Positions 7,947-16,886 are shown, counted from the stretch's first letter. The stretch: 32,027 nucleotides of DNA from JADHUC01 sp964617665 (GCA_964617665.1 CAZUAH010000103.1:1-32027), one strand, 5' to 3'. The notes: generated by a model not told the origin, from the sequence alone. Made by a program: numbers and translations.

Positions 7947-9071
7947 CTAGTGGTAGATCCGAAGAGACTCTGGTGAATTCCGCTTGAACTCACCAATGCC
8001 TTTTTCCGTGACGAGTGTACCAGAGACGTGGAGCGTACGGAGGTTGGTCATCCCAGCGAGATGTCGCAGCCCAGCATCCGTGATCTGCGTGTCGGCAAGA
8101 TGAAGCAACGTGAGGCCATTCAATCGCTCTAACTTGGCCAGGCCGCGATCGGTCACTTGGGTGCCGTTGAGGTATAGCCACTGAAGTCGGCCCAAGTCCG
8201 CCAAGTGCACTAAGCCTGCGTCGGCAACACGAATCTTGGACAGGTCGACCGATGCCACGTGCCCCGCCTCGTCTAGTTCCGCCAATCCCGCCACATTTAG
8301 CGCATCAGCCAAGTCTCGCTCTTGCAGGTCGACCAACAAGTGAAATATCCCCGACAATGTGCAGGCGGTCTGGTCCACATCCAATTCTGTCAATCGTGGA
8401 AGTTGCTCCAGATGCACTAAACCGGCGTCGCCAATCTTAGTGTTGGAAACCAGCAACATCTCCAGGTTGTGTAGTTCTTGAAGGTGCACGAGTCCGGTAT
8501 CGTTGATCTGTGTGCCACGAAGCGATAGCGTCTTGAGATTTGAAAGACCACTCAAGTGCCTGAGGCCATCGCTGGTGATATCGGTATCGTCCAGCCAAAG
8601 TCGTTCGAGATTGGGGAAGTGCTTCAGGCTGGACAATCCGGTGTCTGTGATTGGAGCGTCGTGCAGCGCGAGCCACTCCAAATCCTGGAGTGGTTCTAGA
8701 TGCAGGATGATGGCGTCCGTCACGCCGTGACAGGGACGGCTGATCAACTGAAAATCGCCAAGCCCTTCCAAATGTGCTGTTTCGGTGAGCTTGACGCCGT
8801 TGACGCGACCGAAGAAATCAGTCCCCAACCACTTTCGCACCCAAGCTGGACACGCTGGTTTTGTGGTCTTCAGTCGCCCGTCGGCGGTGTAGCCGCAATC
8901 GTAGAAGACCCAGCCTCCCAGTTCTCGAACCTCGCTGACGGCCTTGGATTGAATTCTGGCTCGATGAAATTGCATGGCGAACCAGCCGAATGCAATCGCG
9001 GCAAGTAGCCCGACGCCCACTGCTACCCGACGGCCCACGCCCGATCGTCGCTTTTTCGCCTGGTCGGTCAT
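7947..9071 (-). CDS. Membrane-anchored leucine-rich-repeat protein
   Basis: LRR protein of 374 residues. After a short basic N-terminus (TDQAKKRRSGVGRR) a single hydrophobic helix (about residues 15-34, VGVGLLAAIAFGWFAM) acts as signal anchor. A linker region follows, and then repeats of about 24 residues of the form L-x-x-L-x-L-x-x-T-x-I-T-D-x-G-L-x-x-L (about 120 to the end), for example LEWLALHDAPITDTGL and LTLLHLADTQITDAGL. One repeat near residue 255 is degenerate. This is the planctomycete-type LRR, a probable protein-binding scaffold; its partner is unknown. An ATG at 9071 preceded by GTAGAG is chosen because the hydrophobic anchor follows directly. Longer in-frame readings would run into the promoter of the divergent gene. 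Confidence 0.8.
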   Translation of the reverse strand: MTDQAKKRRSGVGRRVAVGVGLLAAIAFGWFAMQFHRARIQSKAVSEVRELGGWVFYDCGYTADGRLKTTKPACPAWVRKWLGTDFFGRVNGVKLTETAHLEGLGDFQLISRPCHGVTDAIILHLEPLQDLEWLALHDAPITDTGLSSLKHFPNLERLWLDDTDITSDGLRHLSGLSNLKTLSLRGTQINDTGLVHLQELHNLEMLLVSNTKIGDAGLVHLEQLPRLTELDVDQTACTLSGIFHLLVDLQERDLADALNVAGLAELDEAGHVASVDLSKIRVADAGLVHLADLGRLQWLYLNGTQVTDRGLAKLERLNGLTLLHLADTQITDAGLRHLAGMTNLRTLHVSGTLVTEKGIGEFKRNSPESLRIYH

Positions 9072-9205
9072 CTCTACGATTGCCAACTCGTTCGTAGAAT
9101 TCTGGATGTGACAGAACGGTGCGATCTTACCATGATGATCGGAGACTTGCACACCGTGCCCATGTGAGCGAGTGCGGAGGTGGTCGCATGGTCCCACGCA
9201 CAACG

Positions 9206-9234
9206 TTGCTAATCCCGGAGGATTGCCGTAATAT
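9206..9234 (+). promoter_or_regulatory. Candidate promoter of the cupredoxin/ferredoxin unit
   Basis: TTGCTA (9206-9211), a 17-base spacer and TAATAT (9229-9234), each 4/6 to consensus, lie 53 bases before the ATG at 9288 in the divergent spacer. Confidence 0.35.
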
Positions 9235-9287
9235 CCACAGACGAACCACACAAACCGTCGACAACTGCGAGTTGCTTGGCACGAGCG

Positions 9288-11240
9288 ATGCGTAACTGGA
9301 AACGACATCTCTGGTCGGGTCTGATCCTATCGGCATTCGCGATAGTTCCGGCCCTATTGTGCCAGCTTTGTGACAGTCCGCCCCAGCACCGTTACGTACA
9401 CGTCGAGTCGTTTCGGTACGGGAAAGAACCGTCGGTGATCCGCTGCAACCGGGGCGATTGGCTGCACCTGACGTTCAGCTCGCGTGATACGGGCCATTCT
9501 TTCTTTCTGGAAGAATTCGATCTGGACGCCAAGATCGCGCCGGGTCAGCGCGAGGTCTTTGTTTTCAGTACCAGCGAACCAACTGCGAACCCGCGCACGA
9601 CGAGCGAAGTGGTCTTCAAGGCCGAACATCCTGGCTGGTTGGGGCCATTGGTCTCCAAGAGCCAATACCGATGCCACGTCTGGTGCGGGCCTATGCATGG
9701 GTTCGAGCATGGTGACCTGATCATCGAGCCCAATACGCTGCTGTATGTCGGTATCGGGCTTCTTATTGGCATACCCGTCGTGCAACTGACCAGCGTGCGA
9801 CTTGCATTGCGCTACAATTTGACTGAATCCAGCGACGCAGGTTTGGCAGTCGGATGGGATATTCTCCAGGTCTTGCCGTGGCTGAAATCCCTGCTCAGAT
9901 GGCGCGGGTTTCAGTTCTCGTGCATCCTCGTAGTCCTCCCGTTTGTATACCTCGGCTTGTTGGCGGCATTGTTCGGCACGCAGATGTCTGGTCGCAACTT
10001 CGGGGTGATGGGCACCTGGGTTCTCTGGCTGTTCCTGTTGGTCGCTGTGCTGACGCCACTCGGTGGCCGAATCTGGTGTCTGGCGTGTCCCTTGCCTTTT
10101 CTAGGCGAAATCTGTCAGCGAGGGACAATCACCGGCGTACGCAAGGGCGAGTCTTGTGGGACCAATAACTACTTCTTCGGCTGGAATCGCCCCTGGCCTG
10201 CTTGGCTCAGCAACGTTTGGCCACGAACGATCCTATTGCTTGTGCTGGGCACATTTTCCACCATCCTGGTAGCGAAGCCGCAGGCCACCGGATTGGTCAT
10301 CCTATTTGCCATACTGCTGCCACTGGTGATGGCCTTGATTTGGGAACTGCGAGCGTTCTGTCGATACATCTGCCCCATCAGCGCTTTCCTCGGACCGTAC
10401 GCCAGACTGTCGAAGCTGACGCTGCGCGCCATGGATCCAGACGTCTGTCAGAGTTGCGAAGTCCAGTCTTGTCAGGAAGGCAGCGAGGTGGGTTGGGCAT
10501 GTCCATATGGGCTGTGCGTGGGCGAGATCCACGAGAACGACCATTGCGGATTGTGCACTGAGTGCATAAAGACCTGCCCTTACGACAACGTTACGCTCCG
10601 CTGGCGTCCGTTCGCTCAGGAGACGCGGTTGCGTAGAGCGGACGTAGCTTGGTCCGCAATGGCGTTGTTGGTGCTTGCCGTGGCGTATTGTCTGGGCCAT
10701 CTGGGACGCTGGCCCGCGTTACGCGACTGCGTGAACGTGCTGGACAAAGGAAACTGGGGCCGTTTCGCCTTGTATACCCTCGCGCTATGGAGCTTCGCTC
10801 TTGTTGTTTTGCCAGCGGTGCTGCTTCTGGTGGCCCGTGCCAGTCGGCGGATTGCGAGTCTGTCACAAAGCACGTGGACCGTGATGATCGCCTTGGCCGG
10901 AGCCTTGCTCCCTATTGGCCTGATGTTGTGGATTGCCTTTGTCGTCTCTACGCTGGCTGTGAATGCGTCGTTCGTGGCGCAGTCGGCGTCCGACCCGTTT
11001 GGTTGGGGGTGGAATTTCTTTGGGACGTCCAATTCCCCATGGCACCAGTTTTGGCCACAAGCGGTACCGTGGATTCAGGTTGCGTGCATGTTACTTGGCC
11101 TACACTTCGGCCTTCGGAATACGTGGCGGATCTGCCTGGACCTGACCGATCGACCGCGTACTGCTCTGCGAGCAGCAATACCGATGGCTTCATTGCTGAT
11201 TGTCTTCCTTGGATCATGTATCTGGTTTTTCGCAGACTGA
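9288..11240 (+). CDS. Membrane protein fusing a CuA-like cupredoxin domain to a NapH/NosR-type 4Fe-4S polyferredoxin
   Basis: Probable membrane electron-transfer protein of 650 residues. A signal anchor (about 8-26) is followed by a periplasmic cupredoxin domain (about 34-150). Candidate copper ligands are His70 in DTGHSFFL, Cys129, Cys133 and His137 in CHVWCGPMH, in the C-x3-C-x3-H order of CuA sites. The usual Met three residues after that His is replaced by Glu. Several transmembrane helices follow (about 153-170, 210-235, 240-260, 314-352). Then come NapH/NosR-like motifs WCLACP (264-268), CRYICP (358-363) and two cysteine clusters (387-410 and CGLCTECIKTCP at 420-431), enough for two 4Fe-4S centres. 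Three more helices end the protein. The VCBS gene starts 19 bases after the stop, suggesting an operon. The ATG at 9288 is preferred over a TTG at 9276. The electron donor and acceptor are unknown. Confidence 0.8.
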   Translation: MRNWKRHLWSGLILSAFAIVPALLCQLCDSPPQHRYVHVESFRYGKEPSVIRCNRGDWLHLTFSSRDTGHSFFLEEFDLDAKIAPGQREVFVFSTSEPTANPRTTSEVVFKAEHPGWLGPLVSKSQYRCHVWCGPMHGFEHGDLIIEPNTLLYVGIGLLIGIPVVQLTSVRLALRYNLTESSDAGLAVGWDILQVLPWLKSLLRWRGFQFSCILVVLPFVYLGLLAALFGTQMSGRNFGVMGTWVLWLFLLVAVLTPLGGRIWCLACPLPFLGEICQRGTITGVRKGESCGTNNYFFGWNRPWPAWLSNVWPRTILLLVLGTFSTILVAKPQATGLVILFAILLPLVMALIWELRAFCRYICPISAFLGPYARLSKLTLRAMDPDVCQSCEVQSCQEGSEVGWACPYGLCVGEIHENDHCGLCTECIKTCPYDNVTLRWRPFAQETRLRRADVAWSAMALLVLAVAYCLGHLGRWPALRDCVNVLDKGNWGRFALYTLALWSFALVVLPAVLLLVARASRRIASLSQSTWTVMIALAGALLPIGLMLWIAFVVSTLAVNASFVAQSASDPFGWGWNFFGTSNSPWHQFWPQAVPWIQVACMLLGLHFGLRNTWRICLDLTDRPRTALRAAIPMASLLIVFLGSCIWFFAD

Positions 11241-11259
11241 CGGGGCAAGCGACTTTGCC

Positions 11260-12639
11260 ATGAGATTCACGCCCAAAGCAATCACTCCCGTCCTGTTGGT
11301 CTTGCTGATTCTCGTAGGTGTTCCGCTCGGCGTTCTGATCTATCAGTCCCACCGCACGGGCATGACCTGGACGCAGATCGTCTGGCATGGTTCTGCCGAT
11401 GTCGGGGCCGAGGACACCGGCTCGAAACACGCGACCACAACGTCGCTACCTAAAGGCGAACGAATCGATTTTCTCACGCCCCGTCCAATCGGCGATCCCA
11501 TTGGAAAGGAGCCGCCGTGGATATCGCAATTGAGTGCGGTTGACCTGGATCGCGACGGACTGATGGACGTGGTGGTCTGCGACTGTCGGGCCAACCGTGT
11601 CGACTGGATCCGGCAACATCCACGAGGTGTCTTCACCGAATACGTGTGTGCAGACGGCCTGACGGCGCCGGCCCATGCAGAGGCGGTCGATTTCGACCTT
11701 GACGGCGATCTGGATTTGATGGTCGCGGTCCTGGGAATGCTGTTTCCGAATAATGACAAGATTGGCTCGGTGGTCATCCTTGAGAACGTTGGCCAAACAC
11801 AGTTCACCAAACGCACGATCGCTGAAAAGATCGCGCGAGTTTCCGATGTCCGTGCGGGCGACTTGGATGGCGATGGAGATCAGGACCTGGCTGTGGCGCA
11901 GTTCGGCTACGACGATGGCCAAACGCAGTGGCTCGAGAACCTGGGACAATGGAAGTTTCGGAGTCACGTTCTTCTGAGCCTTTCCGGACCAATCCATGCC
12001 GAAATCGCGGACGTCAACTCCGACGGTGCTCTGGATATCGTCGCATTGGTCAGTCAGGAATGGGAACAGATATACGTGTTCAAAGGAGATGGCCAAGGCA
12101 CCTTTGAACCACACCAGGTTTTCGCCTCGGACAACGTCGATTTCGGGTCCAGCGGAATTTCTGTGTGCGATTTCGATCAGGACGGAGACGTCGATATCGT
12201 CTACACCAACGGCGATGCCTTTGACTACCTGCCGCCGCGCCCTCAAGCGTGGCATGGCGTCCAGTGGCTGGAAAACCTTGGCAACTTGCGATTTGAATAT
12301 CGTCGTTTGGCCGACTTTCACGGCGCGGTCAATGGGCAGGCGGCGGATATAGACCGTGACGGAGACTTGGATCTGCTGGTCTCCAGTGCCTACAACCTTT
12401 GGGAGCGGCCAGATGCCCAGAGTCTTATTTGGCTTGAAAACAAGAACGCGATGCGATTCCAGCGTCACGACGTGACAAATACGCCAACGCACATTCAGGC
12501 GATGGACGTAGGCGATTTCGATGGAGATGGAGACATCGACGTGGTAACGGGCGGATTACACACCTATCCGCCCTATGGCCGTATGGAGCGGGTGGTTCTC
12601 TGGACGTGCCAGTGGCCCAGCATCGAAAATGGGAAGTGA
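11260..12639 (+). CDS. Membrane-anchored FG-GAP/VCBS-repeat protein (seven-bladed propeller)
   Basis: Protein of 459 residues. An N-terminal hydrophobic anchor (about residues 8-29) is followed by a short linker and seven repeats. Each carries a calcium-binding DxDxDG-type loop: near residues 95 (DLDRDG), 144 (DFDLDG), 201 (DLDGDG), 251 (DVNSDG), 304 (DFDQDG), 363 (DIDRDG) and 419 (DFDGDG). Seven blades match an integrin-alpha-like beta-propeller, expected outside the cytoplasm. The WLENLG sequence found in several blades is typical of the family in Planctomycetes. It follows the cupredoxin/ferredoxin gene by 19 bases on the same strand, so the two products probably work together, for example as an extracytoplasmic partner of the electron-transfer protein. 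That link is inferred from position only. Confidence 0.85.
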   Translation: MRFTPKAITPVLLVLLILVGVPLGVLIYQSHRTGMTWTQIVWHGSADVGAEDTGSKHATTTSLPKGERIDFLTPRPIGDPIGKEPPWISQLSAVDLDRDGLMDVVVCDCRANRVDWIRQHPRGVFTEYVCADGLTAPAHAEAVDFDLDGDLDLMVAVLGMLFPNNDKIGSVVILENVGQTQFTKRTIAEKIARVSDVRAGDLDGDGDQDLAVAQFGYDDGQTQWLENLGQWKFRSHVLLSLSGPIHAEIADVNSDGALDIVALVSQEWEQIYVFKGDGQGTFEPHQVFASDNVDFGSSGISVCDFDQDGDVDIVYTNGDAFDYLPPRPQAWHGVQWLENLGNLRFEYRRLADFHGAVNGQAADIDRDGDLDLLVSSAYNLWERPDAQSLIWLENKNAMRFQRHDVTNTPTHIQAMDVGDFDGDGDIDVVTGGLHTYPPYGRMERVVLWTCQWPSIENGK

Positions 12640-12681
12640 CTATGTCAAGCAGCCACAATAGTCCGGCAACGACGTTGGGAA

Positions 12682-13638
12682 TCAGAATTCGCCAACGACT
12701 TCGTGTCCGTCGCGAGAGCCGAGCGCTTGCCAGGTAATGTAGTTAATTGACTCCGCGACGAAGCGAGTGGAGCCGTCCGCCATGGCCACGTTCACGCCGC
12801 CGGGATGACGACTGCGGGCGGCAAATACTCCCGTGGTCGTCCAGTTTTCGCACTCGTGATTGTCAATCAATCGATCGTTCGGCCCGAACAGCGTGCTGAA
12901 TGTCCAAGAGCAGTTGCGTTGGGCGAAGAACCAGGAAAATCCACGACATTGGCTGCCGATGTTCACGTTGCTGCCGATCGGCGGAGCGGTGCCGGCTTGG
13001 CAAGCCGCGTACCCGCCCGTGTCCCCCTGGTAGCGTTTGGCCCACGGATCATTGATCTTGCACTCCGAAACGGCCAGCGTCGTGGACGTCCCGTCCAGGA
13101 TGTCCGCGATGGGTGTGAAGCTGTTGATCCCGAACACGGCGTTGTCATTTCCCGAATTGTCCGTGTTCCCGATGCACACCACGTAGTTCGTCGGCCCATA
13201 GCCTGTGGTCGGCGTTATATTGCGATCACTAGGGCATCGGCAAAGACCGAGGTCGATTGCGCGGACCTCAGTATTCTCCGTCCCGCTCGATCCCGGCCAT
13301 CGTTCCCAATCGATGTCTTCCGCGATCACCTCCTGTTCGCAATAGGGCAGGACGCGAGCGATCCAAGAGATTTGGCTGGTTCCCCAGGAACCGGGTGGAT
13401 CTGCAACGTTCCAGGTCCGGACGGAACCAGGGGGAAACCGCTTGTAGCTCGAATGATAGTTGTGAAGCGCCACGCCGAACTGTTTCAGATTGTTTGCGCA
13501 TTCAGACCGCCGCGCGGCCTCTCGCGCCGCCTGGATGGCAGGCAAGAGCAAGGCAACAAGAATGCCGATAATGGCAATCACTACCAGCAGTTCCACCAGA
13601 GTGAACGCACCGATACGACGTCGTTTCGACGGCCCCAT
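12682..13638 (-). CDS. DUF1559 prepilin-like protein with H-X9-DG tail
   Basis: Planctomycete type II pseudopilin-like protein, 318 residues. A short basic leader (MGPSKRRRIGA) precedes the prepilin motif FTLVELLVVIAIIGILVALL, which is both cleavage site and membrane helix. The residue before the cleaved Phe is Ala rather than the classical Gly, with the conserved Glu at +5. The DUF1559 start (AREAARRSECANNLKQFGVALHNYH) follows. The C-terminus has the H-X9-DG element (RHPGGVNVAMADGS). AAGGG eight bases before the ATG at 13638 supports this start over one at 13683. The gene is 41 bases downstream of a small lipoprotein gene on the same strand, a common pairing in this phylum. The exact role of the family is not established; a pseudopilus or surface assembly is assumed. 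Confidence 0.9.
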   Translation of the reverse strand: MGPSKRRRIGAFTLVELLVVIAIIGILVALLLPAIQAAREAARRSECANNLKQFGVALHNYHSSYKRFPPGSVRTWNVADPPGSWGTSQISWIARVLPYCEQEVIAEDIDWERWPGSSGTENTEVRAIDLGLCRCPSDRNITPTTGYGPTNYVVCIGNTDNSGNDNAVFGINSFTPIADILDGTSTTLAVSECKINDPWAKRYQGDTGGYAACQAGTAPPIGSNVNIGSQCRGFSWFFAQRNCSWTFSTLFGPNDRLIDNHECENWTTTGVFAARSRHPGGVNVAMADGSTRFVAESINYITWQALGSRDGHEVVGEF

Positions 13639-13679
13639 TCTTGAGCCCTTTCGATAGTAGGTGGCATGCGCGAATTCAA

Positions 13680-14129
13680 TCACGGATTGAGAGGAAAGTC
13701 CTCCGCATTCTCTCCCGGTTCGAGATCCAGCACGAGTTCGGTGGCATGGTTGTAGCGTGCAGGGATGTATTGCACAATCTGTTCTGTCTGCGAAGGCCCA
13801 CCGTCAAGACTTTCAGCACGGACCATGCGCCCCGTTCCCCGGGTGGCCGAGATGAGCACTTGGTGTTTCCCGGCCAGCATCCCGTTGCCCTCGGCAATTT
13901 CATAGGCTCCATTGACGATCTTGGCCGCCCCACCCTTCCCCGGTGTGCCTTCGATGGGGTTCAACCGAATGTTGCCGTCCTCAATTGGCTGCCCTTCGAA
14001 AGTAACTTGGCCGCTCAGGGAGCACGAAGCTCCCTCTCCACAGCCAACGATGCTGCCCGCAAACAGAATGCAAACAGTTGGCAAGAACGCCCGACAGGCA
14101 GTTCCGTTTCGCAAGATCGTCAAAGTCAT
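13680..14129 (-). CDS. Small lipoprotein with carboxypeptidase-regulatory-like fold
   Basis: Exported lipoprotein of 149 residues. The signal peptide ends in a lipobox-like GSIVGCG, with Cys about residue 31 as lipid site. The rest resembles the planctomycete family that begins LSGQVTFEGQPIEDGNIRLNP, a transthyretin/carboxypeptidase regulatory-like beta-sandwich. GGTGGGG lies upstream of the ATG at 14129; a GTG at 14141 in the same frame is an alternative. It is followed after 41 bases by the DUF1559 gene, so the two are probably co-transcribed. The function is unknown; these lipoproteins are assumed to be envelope structural or binding proteins. Confidence 0.8.
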   Translation of the reverse strand: MTLTILRNGTACRAFLPTVCILFAGSIVGCGEGASCSLSGQVTFEGQPIEDGNIRLNPIEGTPGKGGAAKIVNGAYEIAEGNGMLAGKHQVLISATRGTGRMVRAESLDGGPSQTEQIVQYIPARYNHATELVLDLEPGENAEDFPLNP

Positions 14130-14340
14130 CTTGTTCCCCACCTACCACCACTCGGACTTGAATACCCGGCTTCGGGGCCACTCCCGACCCGAAGATTATG
14201 TTAGTCTCCCACGCATTTTCTGACAAGCGAATTCCGGCGTTTCCCGCAGAGTGTGCACGTCACACCGTTCTGCATAAGGAACGGCGTCGGAATAGCTTCC
14301 ACAAGTCCCCTCTTACCCGTACGAAAGACGGTGGGGTGAA

Positions 14341-14373
14341 GGGGCGAAGCTAAAGGAACTATTGCGTCGCCCC
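14341..14373. terminator. Hairpin just downstream of the GH16 gene
   Basis: GGGGCGA (14341-14347) and TCGCCCC (14367-14373) pair perfectly across a 19-base loop, eight bases past the GH16 stop. No T-run follows, so the role is weakly supported. Confidence 0.3.
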
Positions 14374-14380
14374 GTATGAG

Positions 14381-15166
14381 TCACTCGACGCGTTTCCACG
14401 ATCGTACGTGTTCAATGCTGAATGTGGCGGGCAGTTCTTCCTTCAGCGGCAGCCCGAACCAATCAGGCATGGTCTCGCTGTCGAAGTTCATGTGTAGCGG
14501 CTGGTGCCAGTGCGTGTTCTTCAAGGACCTGACGACCTTGTCGTCTACGTAGTACTTGATCTCGTTTTTGTCCCATTCGAGTCCGTACACGCGGTAGTCG
14601 TCGGCCAGATCTACCGGCGCCGTCCATTTGCCGCCTTTGGACCAGTGTCTGTTCTCCTCTGGCGTACGGAACACATGGACATTCATGTGTACGGTCCGTT
14701 CATGTCCTGGTGCACTCCCGCTGATTTCGAATACGTCAATTTCCGTCCATAGTTCGGGCGTGGAATGGTAGAACCAGAACGCACTGGAGGCCCTTGATCG
14801 CATCGGCTTGCACTTGATCTCGAAGTACCCGTATTTCACCAGCGTCTTGCTCTTGACGGCGGCCGTCGTGAACGTGTGATAGCCCTCGGGCACATTTGGC
14901 AGTTTTTCCGTACGCGCCGTCAAATGGAGTTTGCCGTCACTTACTGTGACGTTGGCTTTGGAAAAGTAGCCAGGTTGGCGGCCTTTCCAGCCAGGGTTGT
15001 GATCGTGCCACTTCGACTTGTCCAATTCTTGGCCCTCAAATTCGTCGGTCAGTTCTGGTATCGGTTCCCAACGACCGTTGGCGGGAGGTTCCGCAATGGT
15101 GCGAGAACAACAGGCCACGAGCCACACAAAAAACAACGAACAGAACAGAACAAACTTGTCGCACAT
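14381..15166 (-). CDS. GH16-family glycoside hydrolase, probable lipoprotein
   Basis: Family 16 endo-glycanase, the group that includes agarases, carrageenases and laminarinases, 261 residues. The catalytic GH16 motif is WTEIDVFEISG with E142 (nucleophile), D144 and E147 (acid/base). The N-terminal hydrophobic segment ends LVACCSR, where LVAC fits a lipobox, so it may be lipid-anchored; a normal signal peptide ending at TIAE is also possible. AGGGAG six bases before the ATG at 15166 decides this start over one at 15181. It is divergent from a sulfatase 144 bases away, which points to sulfated marine-type or algal polysaccharide as substrate. The polymer cannot be told from the sequence alone. 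Confidence 0.9.
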   Translation of the reverse strand: MCDKFVLFCSLFFVWLVACCSRTIAEPPANGRWEPIPELTDEFEGQELDKSKWHDHNPGWKGRQPGYFSKANVTVSDGKLHLTARTEKLPNVPEGYHTFTTAAVKSKTLVKYGYFEIKCKPMRSRASSAFWFYHSTPELWTEIDVFEISGSAPGHERTVHMNVHVFRTPEENRHWSKGGKWTAPVDLADDYRVYGLEWDKNEIKYYVDDKVVRSLKNTHWHQPLHMNFDSETMPDWFGLPLKEELPATFSIEHVRSWKRVE

Positions 15167-15233
15167 TGTCGTCTCCCTCATCGACTAAGAATTCGTTGGC
15201 GGCAACAACATCGTAATAATGTGCCGACGTAAG

Positions 15234-15263
15234 TTGATTATGCTGCCATTCCTAATCTAACAT
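15234..15263 (+). promoter_or_regulatory. Candidate sulfatase promoter
   Basis: TTGATT (15234-15239), an 18-base spacer and TAACAT (15258-15263) lie 48 bases before the sulfatase ATG in the divergent spacer shared with GH16. Confidence 0.3.
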
Positions 15264-15310
15264 AGATACTCGCGCATAAACCAATCTACTGACATTTGCG
15301 AGGTTCCGCC

Positions 15311-16732
15311 ATGTATCGCTGCGCTCTTCTGGGGCTCCTGATGGTCTGGGCGGCCGCTGTCGTCACCTCGGCTGGTCACACCGAAGCTAAAGGACCCGGC
15401 TCGCGGCCGAATGTGCTGGTGCTGATTACTGACGACCAGCGACCGGACACGATCGGTGCGTTGGGCAACACGATTATTCAAACGCCAAACTTGGACATGC
15501 TGGCCAAAAACGGTTCTGTATTCACGCGGGCGATTTGTGCATATCCGATATGCACGCCCAGCCGCGCGGAGATCTTGACCGGTTGCACAGCCTTTCGCAG
15601 CGGTGTGATGGATTTCGGCCGAAAGATCAATTCTGATCTCGTCCCATGGGCAGCGGCTATGCGTGACGCAGGTTACCAGACCTGCTACGTGGGAAAATGG
15701 CACAACAGCGGCCGTCCGAGCACACACGGCTATATGGAAACGCGCGGCCTGTTCTCCGGTGGCGGCGGTCGCTGGTGGAAGGATCAAGTGGACCATCACG
15801 GACGAGAGGTAACCGGCTATCGCGGCTGGATCTTTCAAACCGACGACCGGGAGTTATTCCCCGAGCAGGGCATCGGCCTGACGCCAGACATCAGCAGCAA
15901 GTTTGCTGATGCGGCGATTAGTATGATCGAAGAAGAGCTGGACAAGCCGTTCTTCTTGCACGTCAACTTCACAGCACCTCATGATCCGCTGCTGATGCCG
16001 CGGGGATACGAAGGCAAGTATGATCCGGATAAGATACCGCTGCCCAAGAGCTTTGTGCCGCAGCATCCCTTTGATCACGGGAATTTCGAAGGTCGCGACG
16101 AGAAGCTGTTGCCGTGGCCCCGAACATCGAAAGATGTTCGCGAGGACTTGGCCGTTTACTATGCTGTGATTTCAGATATGGACAAGCAGGTCGGCCGAAT
16201 CGTCGAAGCGTTGAAGAAGACGGGCAAATGGGACAACACAATTATCGCGTTCAGCAGCGATCACGGACTGGCAATGGGCAGCCATGGTCTGCGAGGCAAG
16301 CAGAACATGTACGAACACACGATAGGTGTACCGTTCATGCTGCGCGGTCCTGGAATCCCAGCAGGCAAACGCTTTGCAGCCCAGACGTACCTTCGTGATT
16401 TGTACCCAACGATTTGCGATTTGGCGGGTATACCGATTCCCGAGTCGGTCGAGGGACGCAGCTTGCGGCCCGTGTTGTCTGGCGAGGCAGAATCCATCTA
16501 CCCTCACGTCTTCGGCTACTTTCGCAACTGCCAACGGATGATCCGCACTGAGCGCTGGAAGTTGATCCACTATCCCGATATCAATCGTTATCAGTTGTTC
16601 GACCTAAATGCCGATCCATCGGAGCTGAAGGACTTATCTGCCGAAGCTCGCTGTGTTGGCGTAGCCAAGGAGCTGCGAGAGAAACTCGGGGCTTGGCAAA
16701 AGGAAGTTGGCGACCCCTTGGTTCAGAACTGA
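15311..16732 (+). CDS. Exported type I sulfatase (formylglycine-dependent)
   Basis: Sulfatase of the S1 (alkaline-phosphatase-like) superfamily, 473 residues, with a signal peptide (about residues 1-21). The activation motif C-x-P-x-R is CTPSR with Cys81, which must be oxidised to formylglycine by a separate maturase not found in this window. Calcium ligands are expected at D41-D42 in LITDDQRPD and at the later SDHGLAMGSHG. GTNNN-like KAGKQ motifs are not obvious, but LRGKQNMYEHTIGVPF is typical. GAGG seven bases before the ATG at 15311 supports this start over one at 15296. With the divergent GH16 enzyme it probably desulfates and helps depolymerise a sulfated polysaccharide outside the cytoplasm. 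Confidence 0.93.
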   Translation: MYRCALLGLLMVWAAAVVTSAGHTEAKGPGSRPNVLVLITDDQRPDTIGALGNTIIQTPNLDMLAKNGSVFTRAICAYPICTPSRAEILTGCTAFRSGVMDFGRKINSDLVPWAAAMRDAGYQTCYVGKWHNSGRPSTHGYMETRGLFSGGGGRWWKDQVDHHGREVTGYRGWIFQTDDRELFPEQGIGLTPDISSKFADAAISMIEEELDKPFFLHVNFTAPHDPLLMPRGYEGKYDPDKIPLPKSFVPQHPFDHGNFEGRDEKLLPWPRTSKDVREDLAVYYAVISDMDKQVGRIVEALKKTGKWDNTIIAFSSDHGLAMGSHGLRGKQNMYEHTIGVPFMLRGPGIPAGKRFAAQTYLRDLYPTICDLAGIPIPESVEGRSLRPVLSGEAESIYPHVFGYFRNCQRMIRTERWKLIHYPDINRYQLFDLNADPSELKDLSAEARCVGVAKELREKLGAWQKEVGDPLVQN

Positions 16733-16824
16733 CGAGCCGGTCGTGGACTCGACGACGATCGAGATGGTCCGCAAACCGCATGCGTTCCTGGTGCTCTGTC
16801 AAAGCCAAGAGGTTGGGGTGGGCC

Positions 16825-16876
16825 GTAGTGGAATTCGCCAGAATTCCCAGCAAACCTCCAGTTGAACGGAATTCTG
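16825..16876. repeat. Palindromic intergenic repeat, right arm cut by the gap
   Basis: The left arm begins GTAGTGGAATTCGCCAGAATTCC (16825-16847; described here by its parts GTAGTGGAATTC and GCCAGAATTCC). GGAATTCTG (16868-16876) pairs perfectly with CAGAATTCC (16839-16847) across a 20-base loop. The outer part of the right arm should follow but is replaced by Ns. Confidence 0.7.
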
Positions 16877-16886
16877 NNNNNNNNNN
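16877..16886. other. Scaffold gap (10 Ns)
   Basis: Ten undetermined bases. A 10-N run is a usual placeholder, so the true gap size is unknown. The sequence just to the right is poly-T with single-base interruptions, suspect as a low-quality contig end. Confidence 0.95.

Noticed and set aside
9072..9308. Longer N-terminus of the LRR protein
   Set aside because: It would overlap the divergent gene and its promoter, has many Cys/Arg/His without a signal, and the membrane anchor directly follows the ATG at 9071.
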